DNA of 64,000 nucleotides, taken from positions 310,001 through 374,000 of the forward strand of contig NZ_JHXQ01000001.1 of assembly GCF_000621665.1 (NCBI RefSeq). The letters are read 5' to 3'. This document shows, piece after piece, positions 56,601 through 64,000 of the stretch. A program made the position numbers and the translations under genes. The stretch comes from Allorhizobium undicola ORS 992 = ATCC 700741. Lineage in GTDB: Bacteria > Pseudomonadota > Alphaproteobacteria > Rhizobiales > Rhizobiaceae. A model generated the notes under the pieces. It was not told the DNA's origin, made no database searches, and saw only the letters and a program-made list of their open reading frames with translations. Position 1 is the stretch's first letter; every line of letters starts with the position of its first letter.

Positions 56601-57097
56601 CGGTAAAACAGGGGGCCAGTGCCGGACGGCTCGCTGGCACCGTCATTTCCCGTCAGGAGCGGAAAACCCGGACCGGCAACAAGATGGGCATTGTCACCTT
56701 CTCCGATGCATCAGGCCAGTTCGAGGCCATCCTGTTTTCCGAAGGGCTGAACCAGTATCGCGATTTGCTGGAGGCCGGGAAATCGCTGGTCATCACGGTT
56801 GCCGCCGAGGAACGCCCGGAAGGCATAGGTCTTCGTATCCAGACGGCGCAATCGCTGGAGGAAAAGTCCCTTCAGATGCAGAAGGCTTTGCGGGTTTATC
56901 TGCGCGACTCCAGCCCTTTGAGGGCGCTGGCCGCTCATCTCAATACGAGGGGAGACGGACTGGTGTCTTTCATCGTCATCAAGGAAGACGGCCGTCGGGA
57001 GATCGAGGTGGAGCTTAACCAGCGCTACCGCATTACCCCGGAGATTGCTGCGGCAATGCGCTCCGCACCGGGTGTCGTCGATGTAGAGCTGGTGTAA
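53603..57097 (+). CDS. dnaE: DNA polymerase III subunit alpha (DnaE1)
   Basis: 1164 residues, the usual length for the replicative alpha subunit. PHP domain at the N-terminus (FVHLRVHSAYSLLEGALPL), polymerase core with GPGRGSGAGSLVAYAL and the catalytic aspartates in PDFDIDFCQDRREEVI, then the beta-binding region and an OB fold (GTVISRQERKTRTGNKMGIVTF). It copies the chromosome. The leader is short and has a palindromic element directly upstream. Confidence 0.99.
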   Translation: MGEVTVAGSGAGHQAACEAGPGFVHLRVHSAYSLLEGALPLKKILGKAVSDQQPAIAITDTNNLFVALEFSQKALGDGIQPIIGCQLSIDMEDVAEDKRGLGKFPAIVLLAADEGGYERLVDLVSRAYLAGDNSQAVHIKLSWFADIGAEGLILLTGASGGPVDLALKEGHIAQAERRLTALKGFFGNRLYVELQRQKGYDRQHEARMVEMAYAQDIALVATNEAFFPSSDDYDAHDALMAVAHNSIVSDDRRFRLTPDHYLKSRKDMQALFADLPEALENTVEIASRCSFVLDTRKPILPRFTGGSDDPEEAERAEASELRRQAEEGLDARLASLGMAAGYEEKDYRERLDFELNVIERMKFPGYFLIVSDFIKWAKQHDIPVGPGRGSGAGSLVAYALTITDVDPLRFSLLFERFLNPERVSMPDFDIDFCQDRREEVIRYVQRKYGREQVAQIITFGSLQARAALRDVGRVLEMPYGQVDKICKLVPNNPANPTPLSKAIEEEPRLQEEAEKEPVVGRLLDIAQKIEGLYRHASTHAAGIVIGDRPLSKLVPMYRDPRSDMPVTQFNMKWVEQAGLVKFDFLGLKTLTVLKTAVNFCKLRDIDIDLAAIPLDDEKTYQMLSRGETVGVFQVESAGMRKALIGMRPDCIEDIIALVALYRPGPMENIPVYNARKHGEEEIESIHPKIDYLLKETQGVIVYQEQVMQIAQVLSGYSLGEADLLRRAMGKKIKEEMDKQRARFVDGAVENGVSKNQADVIFDLLAKFANYGFNKSHAAAYAIVSYQTAFMKAHYPVEFLAASMTLDMANTEKLVDFRQDAGRLGIEVIPPSVQTSFRHFQTGPNRIYYALAAIKGVGENAVDHIVEVRGETPFADLEDFCLRIDPKQINRRVFESLISAGAFDCFGRDRAELIGGLDRIIGYAQRAQENAVSGQSDMFGAGAATGPERISFPPYTPWLSSEKLMREFQVLGFYLSAHPLDAYHQVLEKLRVQNFADFAQAVKQGASAGRLAGTVISRQERKTRTGNKMGIVTFSDASGQFEAILFSEGLNQYRDLLEAGKSLVITVAAEERPEGIGLRIQTAQSLEEKSLQMQKALRVYLRDSSPLRALAAHLNTRGDGLVSFIVIKEDGRREIEVELNQRYRITPEIAAAMRSAPGVVDVELV

Positions 57098-57162
57098 TCG
57101 ACGATTTTGTCTCATCCATAAACCGTTCTTCACGGTTGCGGGGCCTGTAGCGCGTCCCGCCC

Positions 57163-57368
57163 TAAAGCACGTTGCGGCTTATCAACCTCAAGCTACGTGC
57201 GTTACTGCATAATTCCTTAAATCGGAATCGATTTAAGGTGAAAATTATGCAGCAGATTTAAAGTGTTACAACGTCCTTCGTGCGTTTGATAAAACGCACG
57301 GCGCTGTAAGGTCTTGTTTTAACGCATGTCATTATCGCAAAACCGCTGCACCTTTTTGCGCGACATGT
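57163..57368. repeat. Nested palindromic elements: B-A unit inside an E-D unit
   Basis: Order is E (57163-57204), B (57205-57252), A (57266-57309), a 14-bp linker and D (57324-57368). The reverse complement of the free D-E unit at 53466 has E, a similar 14-bp linker and D, so the 108-bp B-A unit (from TTACTGC at 57202 to GCTGTAA at 57309) appears inserted at the E-linker junction (GTTA / TAAGGTCTTG). Confidence 0.8.
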
Positions 57369-57452
57369 TCTGGAATCGAAAGTCCTGACCCGCTCAAGCC
57401 TGAAGCGATTCAAATTTCTTCAATCTTTCTGCGTGATGCTATCGTGGGGTTA

Positions 57453-57553
57453 CTGCATGATTTCTTAAATCGGGGTCGATTTAAGGTAGAAATTATGCAG
57501 CATATTTAAAGTTTTAAAGCGCCGTGCATTTGCTAAAATGCACGGCGCTTTAA
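57453..57553. repeat. Palindromic intergenic element, modules B-A
   Basis: B (57453-57500) is diverged; A (57514-57553) is variant but symmetrical, TTAAAGCGCCGTGCATTT...AAATGCACGGCGCTTTAA, with compensating changes on both arms. Compensation suggests selection or gene conversion for pairing. Confidence 0.75.
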
Positions 57554-57593
57554 TGCCGCTGCTGAACGGTAGCGGCAGGGCGGGGCGGTAGGC

Positions 57594-59393
57594 ATGGGGC
57601 AGGCAGAGAAAGTATCTGCGTCTGGACGCGATCGGCTTGATGCTATTGAGACAGGGGCGCTCAATGGCCGGCACGACATAGAGGTTTCGCAGGGACGAGG
57701 GCGTCGGGACGGGACGGGAAAAAGGCTGGTGGGTCTTTCCTGTCTTGCAAGCATTGCCCTTTGTGGCGCACTTCTCGTGGCGGATGCGGTAGACGAGATT
57801 GGGTTTTACTTCACCGGCGTTTTTCTGGTGATTTTTCTGGGTGGCTATTGTCTGATGCTGGCGGCGCCGCGCAGCGGCTTTGGCTGGCACCGCCTCGCCT
57901 GGCCTTTCATCGGGCTTGTGCCGCTATTTGGCTGGTTTGCGCTTCACGAGCTTTTTGGTCATGTCCAGCTTCAGCCTATTCTCTTCCATATTCGCTATGA
58001 ATATGCGCCGGAGGGCTTGCTATCGTCACTGATCCCGCGATTGGCGCCCTTGGGTGCTGGCTTTGCCATAATCGCCGCGGGCTGGGTGGTGTTGGCGTCG
58101 CTTTTCCGCGGGATCCGTCAGGCTGGACCACTCCTGTGTTGCGCTCTGCTTCTGGCCAATCCGCTGTGGTGGCAGGTGGTGCAGCAAGCTTTGTTGAAAG
58201 CGGGGCCTGCCGGGCCGGATCTCGAAGCGTTCTATGTCGATCCCTTGCAGGCCGTTGCGGCTTTTCGTCCGGATCGGTCGCAGGAGGGAAAAGGCGAGGC
58301 TTTCCAGGTTTCACTGAAAGAGGAAAAGCCGCTCAACCTCATCCATGTGTTTCTTGAAAGTGCGGAGCTGACATTCTGGAATGAGGAGGTCTTTGGCGAC
58401 GTTGCCACGCCCCTGAAACGATTGTCCGAGGGCGCATTCGTCGCAACGGGTATCGAGCAGCTCGAATTGACGAGCTGGACGCTTGCCGGGCAGGTGGCTT
58501 CCACCTGTGGTGTTCCGCTCTTTCCGCTCGGCGCGGTCAACCATAACCACTATGATGTTCTTGACCGGATCATGCCGGATGCGGTTTGTCTGGGTGATAT
58601 TCTCGCCCGCGACGGCTATCGCAATGTTTTCATGAAGGGGGCCTCGCTGGATTTTGCCGGAACACGCGGCTTTGCGGCCGCGCATGGGTATGAAACCCGG
58701 ATGGGTTTCGATGAAATGGCCGGACGCTTCACGCCGCCTTTCAATGAATGGGGATTGAATGACGATGACCTGTTTGTGGCTGCACGACAGGAGATCGAAC
58801 GCCTGCGGAATTCGCCGCAACCCTATAGCCTTACCCTCACGACGATTGGCGGTCATTCGCCCAACGGCTTCGTGGCGCCATCCTGCCGCGCCATGCCTGC
58901 TGTTGCCCGGCAGCCAAACCACACGCTTGCCGCTTTCGCCTGCACGAATCTGCTGCTCGAGGCGTTCATTACCGATTTGCGCGCCCGCGGATTGCTGGAA
59001 AACACGGTGGTGGTGATCCAGAGTGACCACCTTGCCATGCGAAACGATGTCTATGCGGCTCTCAACCGCTTGCCGCGCAGAAACCTGTTCATGGTGATTG
59101 GTGGACATGCGCCTGCGGGTGAGATCAGCCGCAGCGCCACACCGATGGGCATATTCCCGACAATCCTTGAGGCTATGGGCTATCATCTGCCATCGCGGGC
59201 GGCAGGGCTTGGCTGCTCCCTTCTTTCGGAACGGCCGAGCCTGCTTGCCCAACTCGGACGGATAGAGCTGGAACGCGGGATTGACGATAGCAACGATCTC
59301 CGCGACAGGCTGTGGGGGCTTAATAATCCGGAGAAACGTAACCTGCCGCAGCAGGACATGCGCAGCACCGCAACCATTCCCGCCCCACGTTGA
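57594..59393 (+). CDS. OpgB/MdoB-like phosphoglycerol transferase (sulfatase fold)
   Basis: 599 residues. About five N-terminal membrane helices precede a periplasmic alkaline-phosphatase/sulfatase-fold domain. The segment TSWTLAGQVASTCGVPLF corresponds to the nucleophile threonine region of OpgB, and NTVVVIQSDHLAMRNDV to its metal-binding QSDH motif. OpgB moves phosphoglycerol from phosphatidylglycerol to periplasmic glucans; S. meliloti CgmB does so on cyclic beta-glucan. Phosphoethanolamine transfer is an alternative. The ATG has only a weak site; it directly follows the palindromic elements. Confidence 0.8.
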   Translation: MGQAEKVSASGRDRLDAIETGALNGRHDIEVSQGRGRRDGTGKRLVGLSCLASIALCGALLVADAVDEIGFYFTGVFLVIFLGGYCLMLAAPRSGFGWHRLAWPFIGLVPLFGWFALHELFGHVQLQPILFHIRYEYAPEGLLSSLIPRLAPLGAGFAIIAAGWVVLASLFRGIRQAGPLLCCALLLANPLWWQVVQQALLKAGPAGPDLEAFYVDPLQAVAAFRPDRSQEGKGEAFQVSLKEEKPLNLIHVFLESAELTFWNEEVFGDVATPLKRLSEGAFVATGIEQLELTSWTLAGQVASTCGVPLFPLGAVNHNHYDVLDRIMPDAVCLGDILARDGYRNVFMKGASLDFAGTRGFAAAHGYETRMGFDEMAGRFTPPFNEWGLNDDDLFVAARQEIERLRNSPQPYSLTLTTIGGHSPNGFVAPSCRAMPAVARQPNHTLAAFACTNLLLEAFITDLRARGLLENTVVVIQSDHLAMRNDVYAALNRLPRRNLFMVIGGHAPAGEISRSATPMGIFPTILEAMGYHLPSRAAGLGCSLLSERPSLLAQLGRIELERGIDDSNDLRDRLWGLNNPEKRNLPQQDMRSTATIPAPR

Positions 59394-59395
59394 GC

Positions 59396-59498
59396 TTAGA
59401 GCGCTTTTCGATCTGATTGTGTCAGATCGGCGCTCTAACGTTTTCTTTTTGAAGCATAATCTTGTCGATCCTCGTTTCACTCCGGTCGGATTATGCCC
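59396..59498. repeat. Palindromic intergenic element, modules G-C
   Basis: G (59396-59438) is TTAGAGCG...GATCTGA-TTGTG-TCAGATC...CGCTCTAA, followed by a T-rich linker, so it also looks like a terminator for the gene upstream. C is 59453-59496. Together about 103 bp. Confidence 0.8.
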
Positions 59499-59596
59499 TA
59501 CAGCGCCGTGCGTTTTATCAAACGCACGGCGCTGTAACACTTTAAATCTGCTGCATAATTTTCACCTTAAATCCGATCCGGTTTAAAGAATTATCC
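59499..59596. repeat. Palindromic intergenic element, modules A-B
   Basis: A (59499-59537) is a perfect long stem, TACAGCGCCGTGCGTTT/AAACGCACGGCGCTGTA. B (59551-59596) is degraded on its right arm (AAGAATTATCCGG). It abuts the G-C unit directly. Confidence 0.75.
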
Positions 59597-59613
59597 GGTT
59601 TGCGTGTCGGGCG

Positions 59614-60786
59614 TTATTTCGGCAGGACGGTTATGAAATCCGTGCCGTCGGCCGTCTCCTCGCCAAGTCCGTGATCGGTGATGGTAATGGAGGTTCCCGC
59701 TGCCAGCTGCTGTTCGATGTCGCGGCGAAGATCGTCGGGAATGTGGATGCGATCCATGACGGCGGCAAGGGTTTGTCCGGCCGCAGGCTCAAGGGTCATC
59801 GCATTCCAGGTCGCATCGGCGCTTGCGTGGCTCACCTTCGTGGCTTCAATCACATGCGTGCCAAGCGGGCGCTTCGGCTCGTCGATGCGAATGGCCCTTT
59901 CCGTCAGCGGGGCGAAATTGCGGCGAATGTAAATCTGGCCGTCCGGCTGCGGCTCTGCGCCGGTGGTGGCTTGTAGCTGCGCCAGAAACGCCGGGGTGAT
60001 CAGCGGTCCCCTCAGTGGCAGGCCCTTCCAGCGCTTGAAGCCCAGAATGGCCTGGCGTGTCAGGCTGCCAGCCTGTCCATCGACGCCCCCGGTTTCAAAA
60101 CCAAGCCCGGTCAACTGTTCCTGCACGTCATGCATCACTTCCCGGTCGCCGCGTAAGGTAATGAGGATGCGAAGCGCCACATCCGGGGTGTCGGCGCGGC
60201 TGGGCGCGGGCTCGGCCAATGCCACTTCCACGGGGCCGTCCCTGGAGGTGGTGTCTATTCCGCGCAGCTGGACATCGGACAGGCGCTGCTCGCCGCCCTT
60301 CTGGCTTGGCGGAAAAAACAGCATGGGGTGGCCAATGGGAGCGGGCGCCACGACACCATCAGTGATTATCACCTGGGCGCCCATTGTCGTCATGCCGTAA
60401 AGCTTGCGGGCAAATTCCGAGGGAAGCCGCACGCAGCCGTGGGAGGCGGGAAAATTCGGTACGCTCGAAGATTCATGCAGGGCAATGCCCGACCATGTCA
60501 GGCGCTGCATCCATGGCATGGGTGCATTCGAATAGAGATTGGACTCGTGATATTTAGCCTTCTGGATCACCGAAAAAATGCCGGAGGGCGTGTCATGCCC
60601 TTCCTTGCCGGTCGAAACACGTGACTGCGCGACGGCCTTGCCATCTTCATAAACCGTCAGGGATTGTGTCTGCTTCGAAACGACAATCTGGATCGTGGCG
60701 GGATTGGCGGCCAGGGCCGGGGTAACGGCAAATGGCACGAGACAGGCGGATATGGAAAAGGCGCGTAAAACTGTGCGGACCGTCAT
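59614..60786 (-). CDS. L,D-transpeptidase (YkuD) with peptidoglycan-binding-like domain
   Basis: 390 residues with a signal peptide (MTVRTVLRAFSISACLVPFAVTPALA). The YkuD domain has the catalytic motif ASHGCVRLPSEFARKLYG with nucleophile C118 and the upstream histidine in ALHESSSVPNF. A C-terminal segment (MHDVQEQLTGLGFETGGVDGQAGSLTRQAILGFKRWKGLP) resembles a peptidoglycan-binding repeat. It would form 3-3 peptidoglycan cross-links or attach proteins to peptidoglycan in the periplasm. Monocistronic, converging on the OpgB-like gene. Confidence 0.93.
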   Translation of the reverse strand: MTVRTVLRAFSISACLVPFAVTPALAANPATIQIVVSKQTQSLTVYEDGKAVAQSRVSTGKEGHDTPSGIFSVIQKAKYHESNLYSNAPMPWMQRLTWSGIALHESSSVPNFPASHGCVRLPSEFARKLYGMTTMGAQVIITDGVVAPAPIGHPMLFFPPSQKGGEQRLSDVQLRGIDTTSRDGPVEVALAEPAPSRADTPDVALRILITLRGDREVMHDVQEQLTGLGFETGGVDGQAGSLTRQAILGFKRWKGLPLRGPLITPAFLAQLQATTGAEPQPDGQIYIRRNFAPLTERAIRIDEPKRPLGTHVIEATKVSHASADATWNAMTLEPAAGQTLAAVMDRIHIPDDLRRDIEQQLAAGTSITITDHGLGEETADGTDFITVLPK

Positions 60787-60993
60787 GGTTCCTCTGAACT
60801 TCCGGCAACACTGCCGTCAGGAAATAGGGAAGGCAAAATGCCGGTTCCCGTTGATGAGACCACCTTGCCGTCGCCCGGACTCATGACGTTGCCGCTGCCC
60901 TATGGCCGCTCGTCGTTCATTGTCAGGGCCGGTAGAATGGCGCAATTCATAGAAGAATAGCAATGGAAGTTTAACGTCTGGTTTCCCATCTTC

Positions 60994-62289
60994 TCAATGC
61001 TCGTCCTGCCGGGGTTTTGTTGCGCCGAAGGTGAAGCCTGTTTCAACGGATGCGGCGCCGAACTTCTGGCGAAGCGTGTCCATTGCGGCTTCGGCCCTGG
61101 CGCGGCGAGTGGCTGCTTCATCCACGAGATCGGGCGGATCTGCCAGCGCGGCATCAGCAAAATCGCTGACACCAATGCCGATCAGACGAAATTTCGTGCC
61201 GTCGGCCTCTTTCTCCAGCAATTGCAGGCCCGTGCGGAAAATCCTGTCGGCCAGACGGGTAGGATCGTCGAGGCGACGGTTGCGGGTGCGAAGTTTGAAA
61301 TCGGCGGTTTTCAGCTTCAGGACCACGGTGTGACCGGCAAGGTCGCTCTTCTTCAGCCGCCATGCCACTTTCTCTGAAAGCTTGCGCAGAACCGGCACGA
61401 GGTCGTCGCGCAGGCTAACATCCTGCATGAAGGTGGTTTCTGCCGAGACACTTTTTGCCGGATCGTTGGGGTGTACGTCGCGATCGTCGATGCCGCGGGC
61501 AAGGCGAAAAAGCCGTTGACCCATGCTGCCATAACGGCGCATCAGCACGTCTTCTTCCATGCTCTGCAACTGGCCAATGATGCGAATGCCGTCCTCTTCG
61601 AGCTTTGCGGCAAAGGCCTTGCCAACCCCCCATATCGTGGTGACGGGGCGGGGGGCGAGAAAGGCGATGGCTTCTTCCTCGCCAATAATGGAAAAGCCGC
61701 GCGGTTTTTGCAGATCGGAGGCCACCTTTGCCAGAAACTTGCAATAGGAAAGCCCGACCGAGACGGTAATGCCGATTTCCTGCTCGACACGACGGGCAAA
61801 GCGGGCAAGCACCATGGCAGGCGGTGCATGGTGCAACAGCTCCGTTCCCTTGAGTTCCAGAAAGGCCTCATCAATGGAGATGGGCTGCACCAATGGCGTC
61901 AGCTCCTCCATCATCGACCGCACCTGCCGCCCCACGCGAGAATATTTCTCCATGTCCGGCTTTATCACAATGGCATCGGGACAGGCCTCGAGAGCCTTGA
62001 ACATCGGCATGGCGGAGCGCACGCCGTGAATGCGTGCGATGTAACAGCAGGTGGAAACCACGCCGCGCTTGCCACCTCCAACAATCACCGGCTTGTCTAC
62101 AAGGTCCGGGTTGTCGCGTTTTTCAATGGACGCATAAAAGGCGTCGCAATCTATATGGGCCAGAGTGAGCCGAAAAAGCTCAGGGTGATAGACGAGCCGG
62201 GGACTGCCGCAGGCCTTGCATCGCCGAGCCCCCTCCGGCTGGGCGACCAAACAGTCACGGCAAAAACCACGGCGTTGCGCGGCATTCAT
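60994..62289 (-). CDS. dinB: DNA polymerase IV with N-terminal zinc ribbon
   Basis: 431 residues from ATG 62289; the frame is open 59 codons upstream but that part is not conserved-looking. A Cys4 ribbon ([20 protein letters not shown]) precedes the Y-family polymerase: [32 protein letters not shown], and the catalytic [10 protein letters not shown]. The thumb and little finger follow, with [13 protein letters not shown]. It performs error-prone translesion synthesis. The usual C-terminal beta-clamp motif is not obvious. Confidence 0.95.
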   Translation of the reverse strand: MNAAQRRGFCRDCLVAQPEGARRCKACGSPRLVYHPELFRLTLAHIDCDAFYASIEKRDNPDLVDKPVIVGGGKRGVVSTCCYIARIHGVRSAMPMFKALEACPDAIVIKPDMEKYSRVGRQVRSMMEELTPLVQPISIDEAFLELKGTELLHHAPPAMVLARFARRVEQEIGITVSVGLSYCKFLAKVASDLQKPRGFSIIGEEEAIAFLAPRPVTTIWGVGKAFAAKLEEDGIRIIGQLQSMEEDVLMRRYGSMGQRLFRLARGIDDRDVHPNDPAKSVSAETTFMQDVSLRDDLVPVLRKLSEKVAWRLKKSDLAGHTVVLKLKTADFKLRTRNRRLDDPTRLADRIFRTGLQLLEKEADGTKFRLIGIGVSDFADAALADPPDLVDEAATRRARAEAAMDTLRQKFGAASVETGFTFGATKPRQDEH

Positions 62290-62428
62290 GGCGGGTGATC
62301 TCCAGCGCGGCCTTGTCCCGGCCTGATCCTTTGCAGGCCTACACCTGAAGAACAAAGGTCGAACAAACGCCACCATAATCGCCAGAGGGCGATATGGCAA
62401 GAATGGGATGACGCGCCAGCCTGACGTT

Positions 62429-63070
62429 CTACCGGGAAAGATGCACAAGCAGCTGGGTTGCCGCATCGTCCCAGTTTGCCGCCCTCACGACATTTTCGCC
62501 GGGTTTGGGGGCGTGACGGTGGATTTCCCGTTCGGGCATGAGTTGCAGCAGCAGGCATTCAGGCACTGCTTCGCCAACGGAGTGCAGGTTGTGCGCCATG
62601 TCGTCGATGAAGGCGAGCGGCAGGGGGCGTGCGCCGTGCAGGCGTTTGACGATCGGGCCTTTCGGTTGTTCGCTCGCCACCAGCGGAAAATCCAGGCCGA
62701 GACTGTCGAGCAGTCTGCGCCGCTTAGCGGCAAAGCGGGGTGGCATGGCGGTGAGAAAGACGACATCGGCCTCTGCGCCAATCCTGTGCAAATTTTCCAC
62801 AGCGTTGCCAAAGGGCGTTTGCCATTCGTGCTGGCATTCGAAGAAATCGAGAAGAAGCTGGCTGACGGCCTCGGCTTCCAGCGCCTGATCATTGGCACGC
62901 GAGACGATATTGCCATGGAGCTGGAAGGAGCGGGGCACGAGCCTGGCGCCCAGGCTCTCCAGATAGGCTTCGAATGGCCCCAGAAATTCCAGCACCACGT
63001 CATCGACGTCGCAGACGGCGAGTGGTCGGGCGCGCAGCCGAATGTGATCGAGATCCGTCAGCTCGCTCAT
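62429..63070 (-). CDS. HAD-like hydrolase family protein (unknown)
   Basis: 213 residues with HAD-like landmarks: an N-terminal DxD ([12 protein letters not shown]), a Thr-containing motif II (VVFLTAMPP), a lysine ([11 protein letters not shown]) and acidic motif IV ([14 protein letters not shown]). A phosphatase role is therefore plausible. The C-terminal residues are rich in His. It lies 1 bp after the DUF3572 gene, forming a two-gene operon transcribed away from divK. Confidence 0.75.
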   Translation of the reverse strand: MSELTDLDHIRLRARPLAVCDVDDVVLEFLGPFEAYLESLGARLVPRSFQLHGNIVSRANDQALEAEAVSQLLLDFFECQHEWQTPFGNAVENLHRIGAEADVVFLTAMPPRFAAKRRRLLDSLGLDFPLVASEQPKGPIVKRLHGARPLPLAFIDDMAHNLHSVGEAVPECLLLQLMPEREIHRHAPKPGENVVRAANWDDAATQLLVHLSR

Positions 63071-63071
63071 C

Positions 63072-63380
63072 TCAATATTCTCCGGAATCGAGGCCAGGCT
63101 TTACATAATGCGCCCATGCCGCCATCACGCTTTCCGGCTTTGTGCCGCTGGCCGCGCAAAAGGCCAGGAGGCTCGGCTCGTGCTGCATGAGGAAATCCAG
63201 AAGTCCGCCGAGAAAGGCTGGTTGTGTCATGGCGCTGCGCAGCTGCTGAGGCTCCACGCCGGTCAGGGCCAGAAACCGGCCCATCATGTCCGGCTCTCCC
63301 GCAAGCCAGGCCAGAACGGCAATAGCCAGTTTTTCCGCCTCTTCCCCGCTCAGGCGCTTGTCGTGGCTTTTATCTCTCAT
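63072..63380 (-). CDS. DUF3572 protein
   Basis: 102 residues, all helical in character, with the family pattern EEAEKLAIAVLAWLAGEPDMMGRFLALTG...LLDFLMQHEPSLLAFC. Function unknown. It is conserved beside divK in Hyphomicrobiales. Divergent from divK, 118 bp between starts. Confidence 0.88.
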   Translation of the reverse strand: MRDKSHDKRLSGEEAEKLAIAVLAWLAGEPDMMGRFLALTGVEPQQLRSAMTQPAFLGGLLDFLMQHEPSLLAFCAASGTKPESVMAAWAHYVKPGLDSGEY

Positions 63381-63498
63381 GGCGCGGTGTTTACCTTTTT
63401 CTCAATCAAATGGCAGTATTGTTCCGTTTCAGGAAGAATGAACTCTTTACGAAGTATCTCCTCTTTCACCATGGGGGCGGAGAAGGCAAGGAATGAAA

Positions 63499-63870
63499 AT
63501 GCCCAAAAAGGTCATGATTGTTGAAGACAACGAGCTTAACATGAAGCTTTTCCGTGACCTTATCGAGGCATCCGGCTATGCCACGATCCAGACCCGCAAT
63601 GGCATGGAGGCGCTGGATCTGGCGCGCAAATACCGGCCGGACCTGATCCTGATGGACATCCAGCTTCCGGAAGTTTCCGGACTTGAGGTGACGAAGTGGT
63701 TGAAGCAGGATAGCGAGCTGCATGTCATTCCCGTGATTGCCGTGACGGCCTTTGCCATGAAGGGCGATGAAGAGCGTATCAGACAGGGTGGTTGCGAGGC
63801 CTATGTCTCCAAGCCGATTTCGGTGCCTAAATTCCTTGAAACCATCAAGACATATCTGGGCGATGCCTGA
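63499..63870 (+). CDS. divK: Cell-cycle response regulator DivK
   Basis: 123 residues from ATG 63499, with AAGGA 6 bp upstream; ATG 63493 has no spacing. The choice puts the phospho-acceptor at D53 ([10 protein letters not shown]), the residue known in Caulobacter DivK. Single receiver domain with no output domain: [34 protein letters not shown] and the conserved lysine in YVSKPISV. It is phosphorylated by DivJ and dephosphorylated by PleC, and controls the CckA-CtrA pathway. pleD follows 12 bp later. Confidence 0.98.
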   Translation: MPKKVMIVEDNELNMKLFRDLIEASGYATIQTRNGMEALDLARKYRPDLILMDIQLPEVSGLEVTKWLKQDSELHVIPVIAVTAFAMKGDEERIRQGGCEAYVSKPISVPKFLETIKTYLGDA

Positions 63871-63882
63871 GGAGAAAAGCCC

Positions 63883-64000
63883 ATGACCGCCAGGGTACTG
63901 GTCGTCGATGACATTCCGGCCAACGTAAAGCTGCTGGAGGCCCGGCTGCTGGCGGAATATTTCGAGGTGCTGACCGCCGAGGACGGCTACAAGGCTCTGG
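63883..64000 (+). CDS. pleD: Response regulator/diguanylate cyclase PleD (partial)
   Basis: The first 39 codons of a receiver domain (MTARVLVVDDIPANVKLLEARLL) are present and the frame runs off the right edge. Position directly after divK, with the receiver sequence VVDDIPANVKLLEARL, identifies PleD, whose full length carries two receivers and a GGDEF domain. The ribosome site GGAGAAAAG precedes the ATG. Confidence 0.92.
   Translation, partial: MTARVLVVDDIPANVKLLEARLLAEYFEVLTAEDGYKAL

Larger units (their letters stand above)
57098..57593. other. Repeat-filled gap after dnaE
   Basis: Nearly all of it is palindromic element: a hairpin AACCGT-TCTTC-ACGGTT (57121-57137), a nested E-[B-A]-D block (57163-57368) and a separate B-A unit (57453-57553). 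No gene seen. Confidence 0.75.

Noticed and set aside
11953-59596. CRISPR array or insertion sequences
   Set aside because: The repeats are dispersed, palindromic and intergenic, with no regular spacers, cas genes or transposase frames.

Overview
The window is a 64 kb chromosomal segment of a GC-rich alphaproteobacterium of the order Hyphomicrobiales (Rhizobiales). The gene order argC/speB/rpsI/rplM, clpP-clpX-lon-hupB, a 14-subunit nuo operon followed by birA-rnj-mce-proS-lolCD-dnaE, and divK-pleD is typical of that order. Ribosomal protein S9 and Lon look, by eye and from memory, closer to Rhizobiaceae than to Brucella, but genus cannot be fixed from the sequence alone. No rRNA, phage, transposase, CRISPR array or replication origin was seen.

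Layout. (1) 1-6.9 kb: exopolysaccharide locus, with a leftward operon (export lipoprotein, GT4 glycosyltransferase, polyprenyl-phosphate sugar transferase, Wzy-type polymerase cut by the window edge) divergent from a Wzc-type chain-length protein whose kinase domain looks dead. (2) 7-14.4 kb: GNAT-like protein, DUF2842, ctaA/COX15, LigB-type dioxygenase, argC, speB, rpsI, rplM, mostly leftward. (3) 14.4-15.3 kb: a gene-poor kilobase that nevertheless carries what looks like a complete catabolite-type promoter. (4) 15.3-21.2 kb: accessory metabolism: two CoA-binding proteins around a small secreted Cys protein, an acetylhomoserine sulfhydrylase with a cupin, and a GGDEF protein followed by a cytochrome P450. 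(5) 21.6-27.2 kb: protein quality control (clpP, clpX, lon) and hupB, with heat-shock-like promoters and clear terminators. (6) 27.6-28.3 kb: tRNA-Val and two identical tRNA-Asp genes. (7) 28.5-44.1 kb: nuoA-N for complex I, with two non-nuo reading frames embedded (a 55-codon ORF between nuoD and nuoE, and a helix-hairpin-helix protein between nuoF and nuoG). (8) 44-53 kb: birA, RNase J, methylmalonyl-CoA epimerase, DUF1467, a candidate small RNA, proS, a lolCD lipoprotein exporter, and a PCuAC-Sco copper pair. (9) 53-60.8 kb: a 28-residue membrane peptide, dnaE, an OpgB-like phosphoglycerol transferase and an L,D-transpeptidase. (10) 61-64 kb: dinB with a zinc ribbon, a HAD-like protein, DUF3572, divK and the start of pleD, the last two being a cell-cycle signalling pair.

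The most striking non-coding feature is a family of intergenic palindromic elements of about 100-108 bp. Each is bipartite, made of a left and a right hairpin, and most end in TTA(G/C)AGC-like inverted ends. I label the hairpin modules A (core GCGCCGTGCGTTT), B (core CCTTAAATCG), C (AGCATAATC...GATTATGCT), D (GCATGTCG...CGACATGC), E (TTAAAGCAC...), F (agagcattttcagg...) and G (TTAGAGCG...CGCTCTAA). Modules are shuffled between copies, and at 57163-57368 one unit sits inside another. They resemble the Bru-RS and RIME palindromic elements known from Brucella and rhizobia; the identity needs a database comparison.

Start codons were chosen from Shine-Dalgarno spacing and family length, so several genes are given shorter than their longest open frame.
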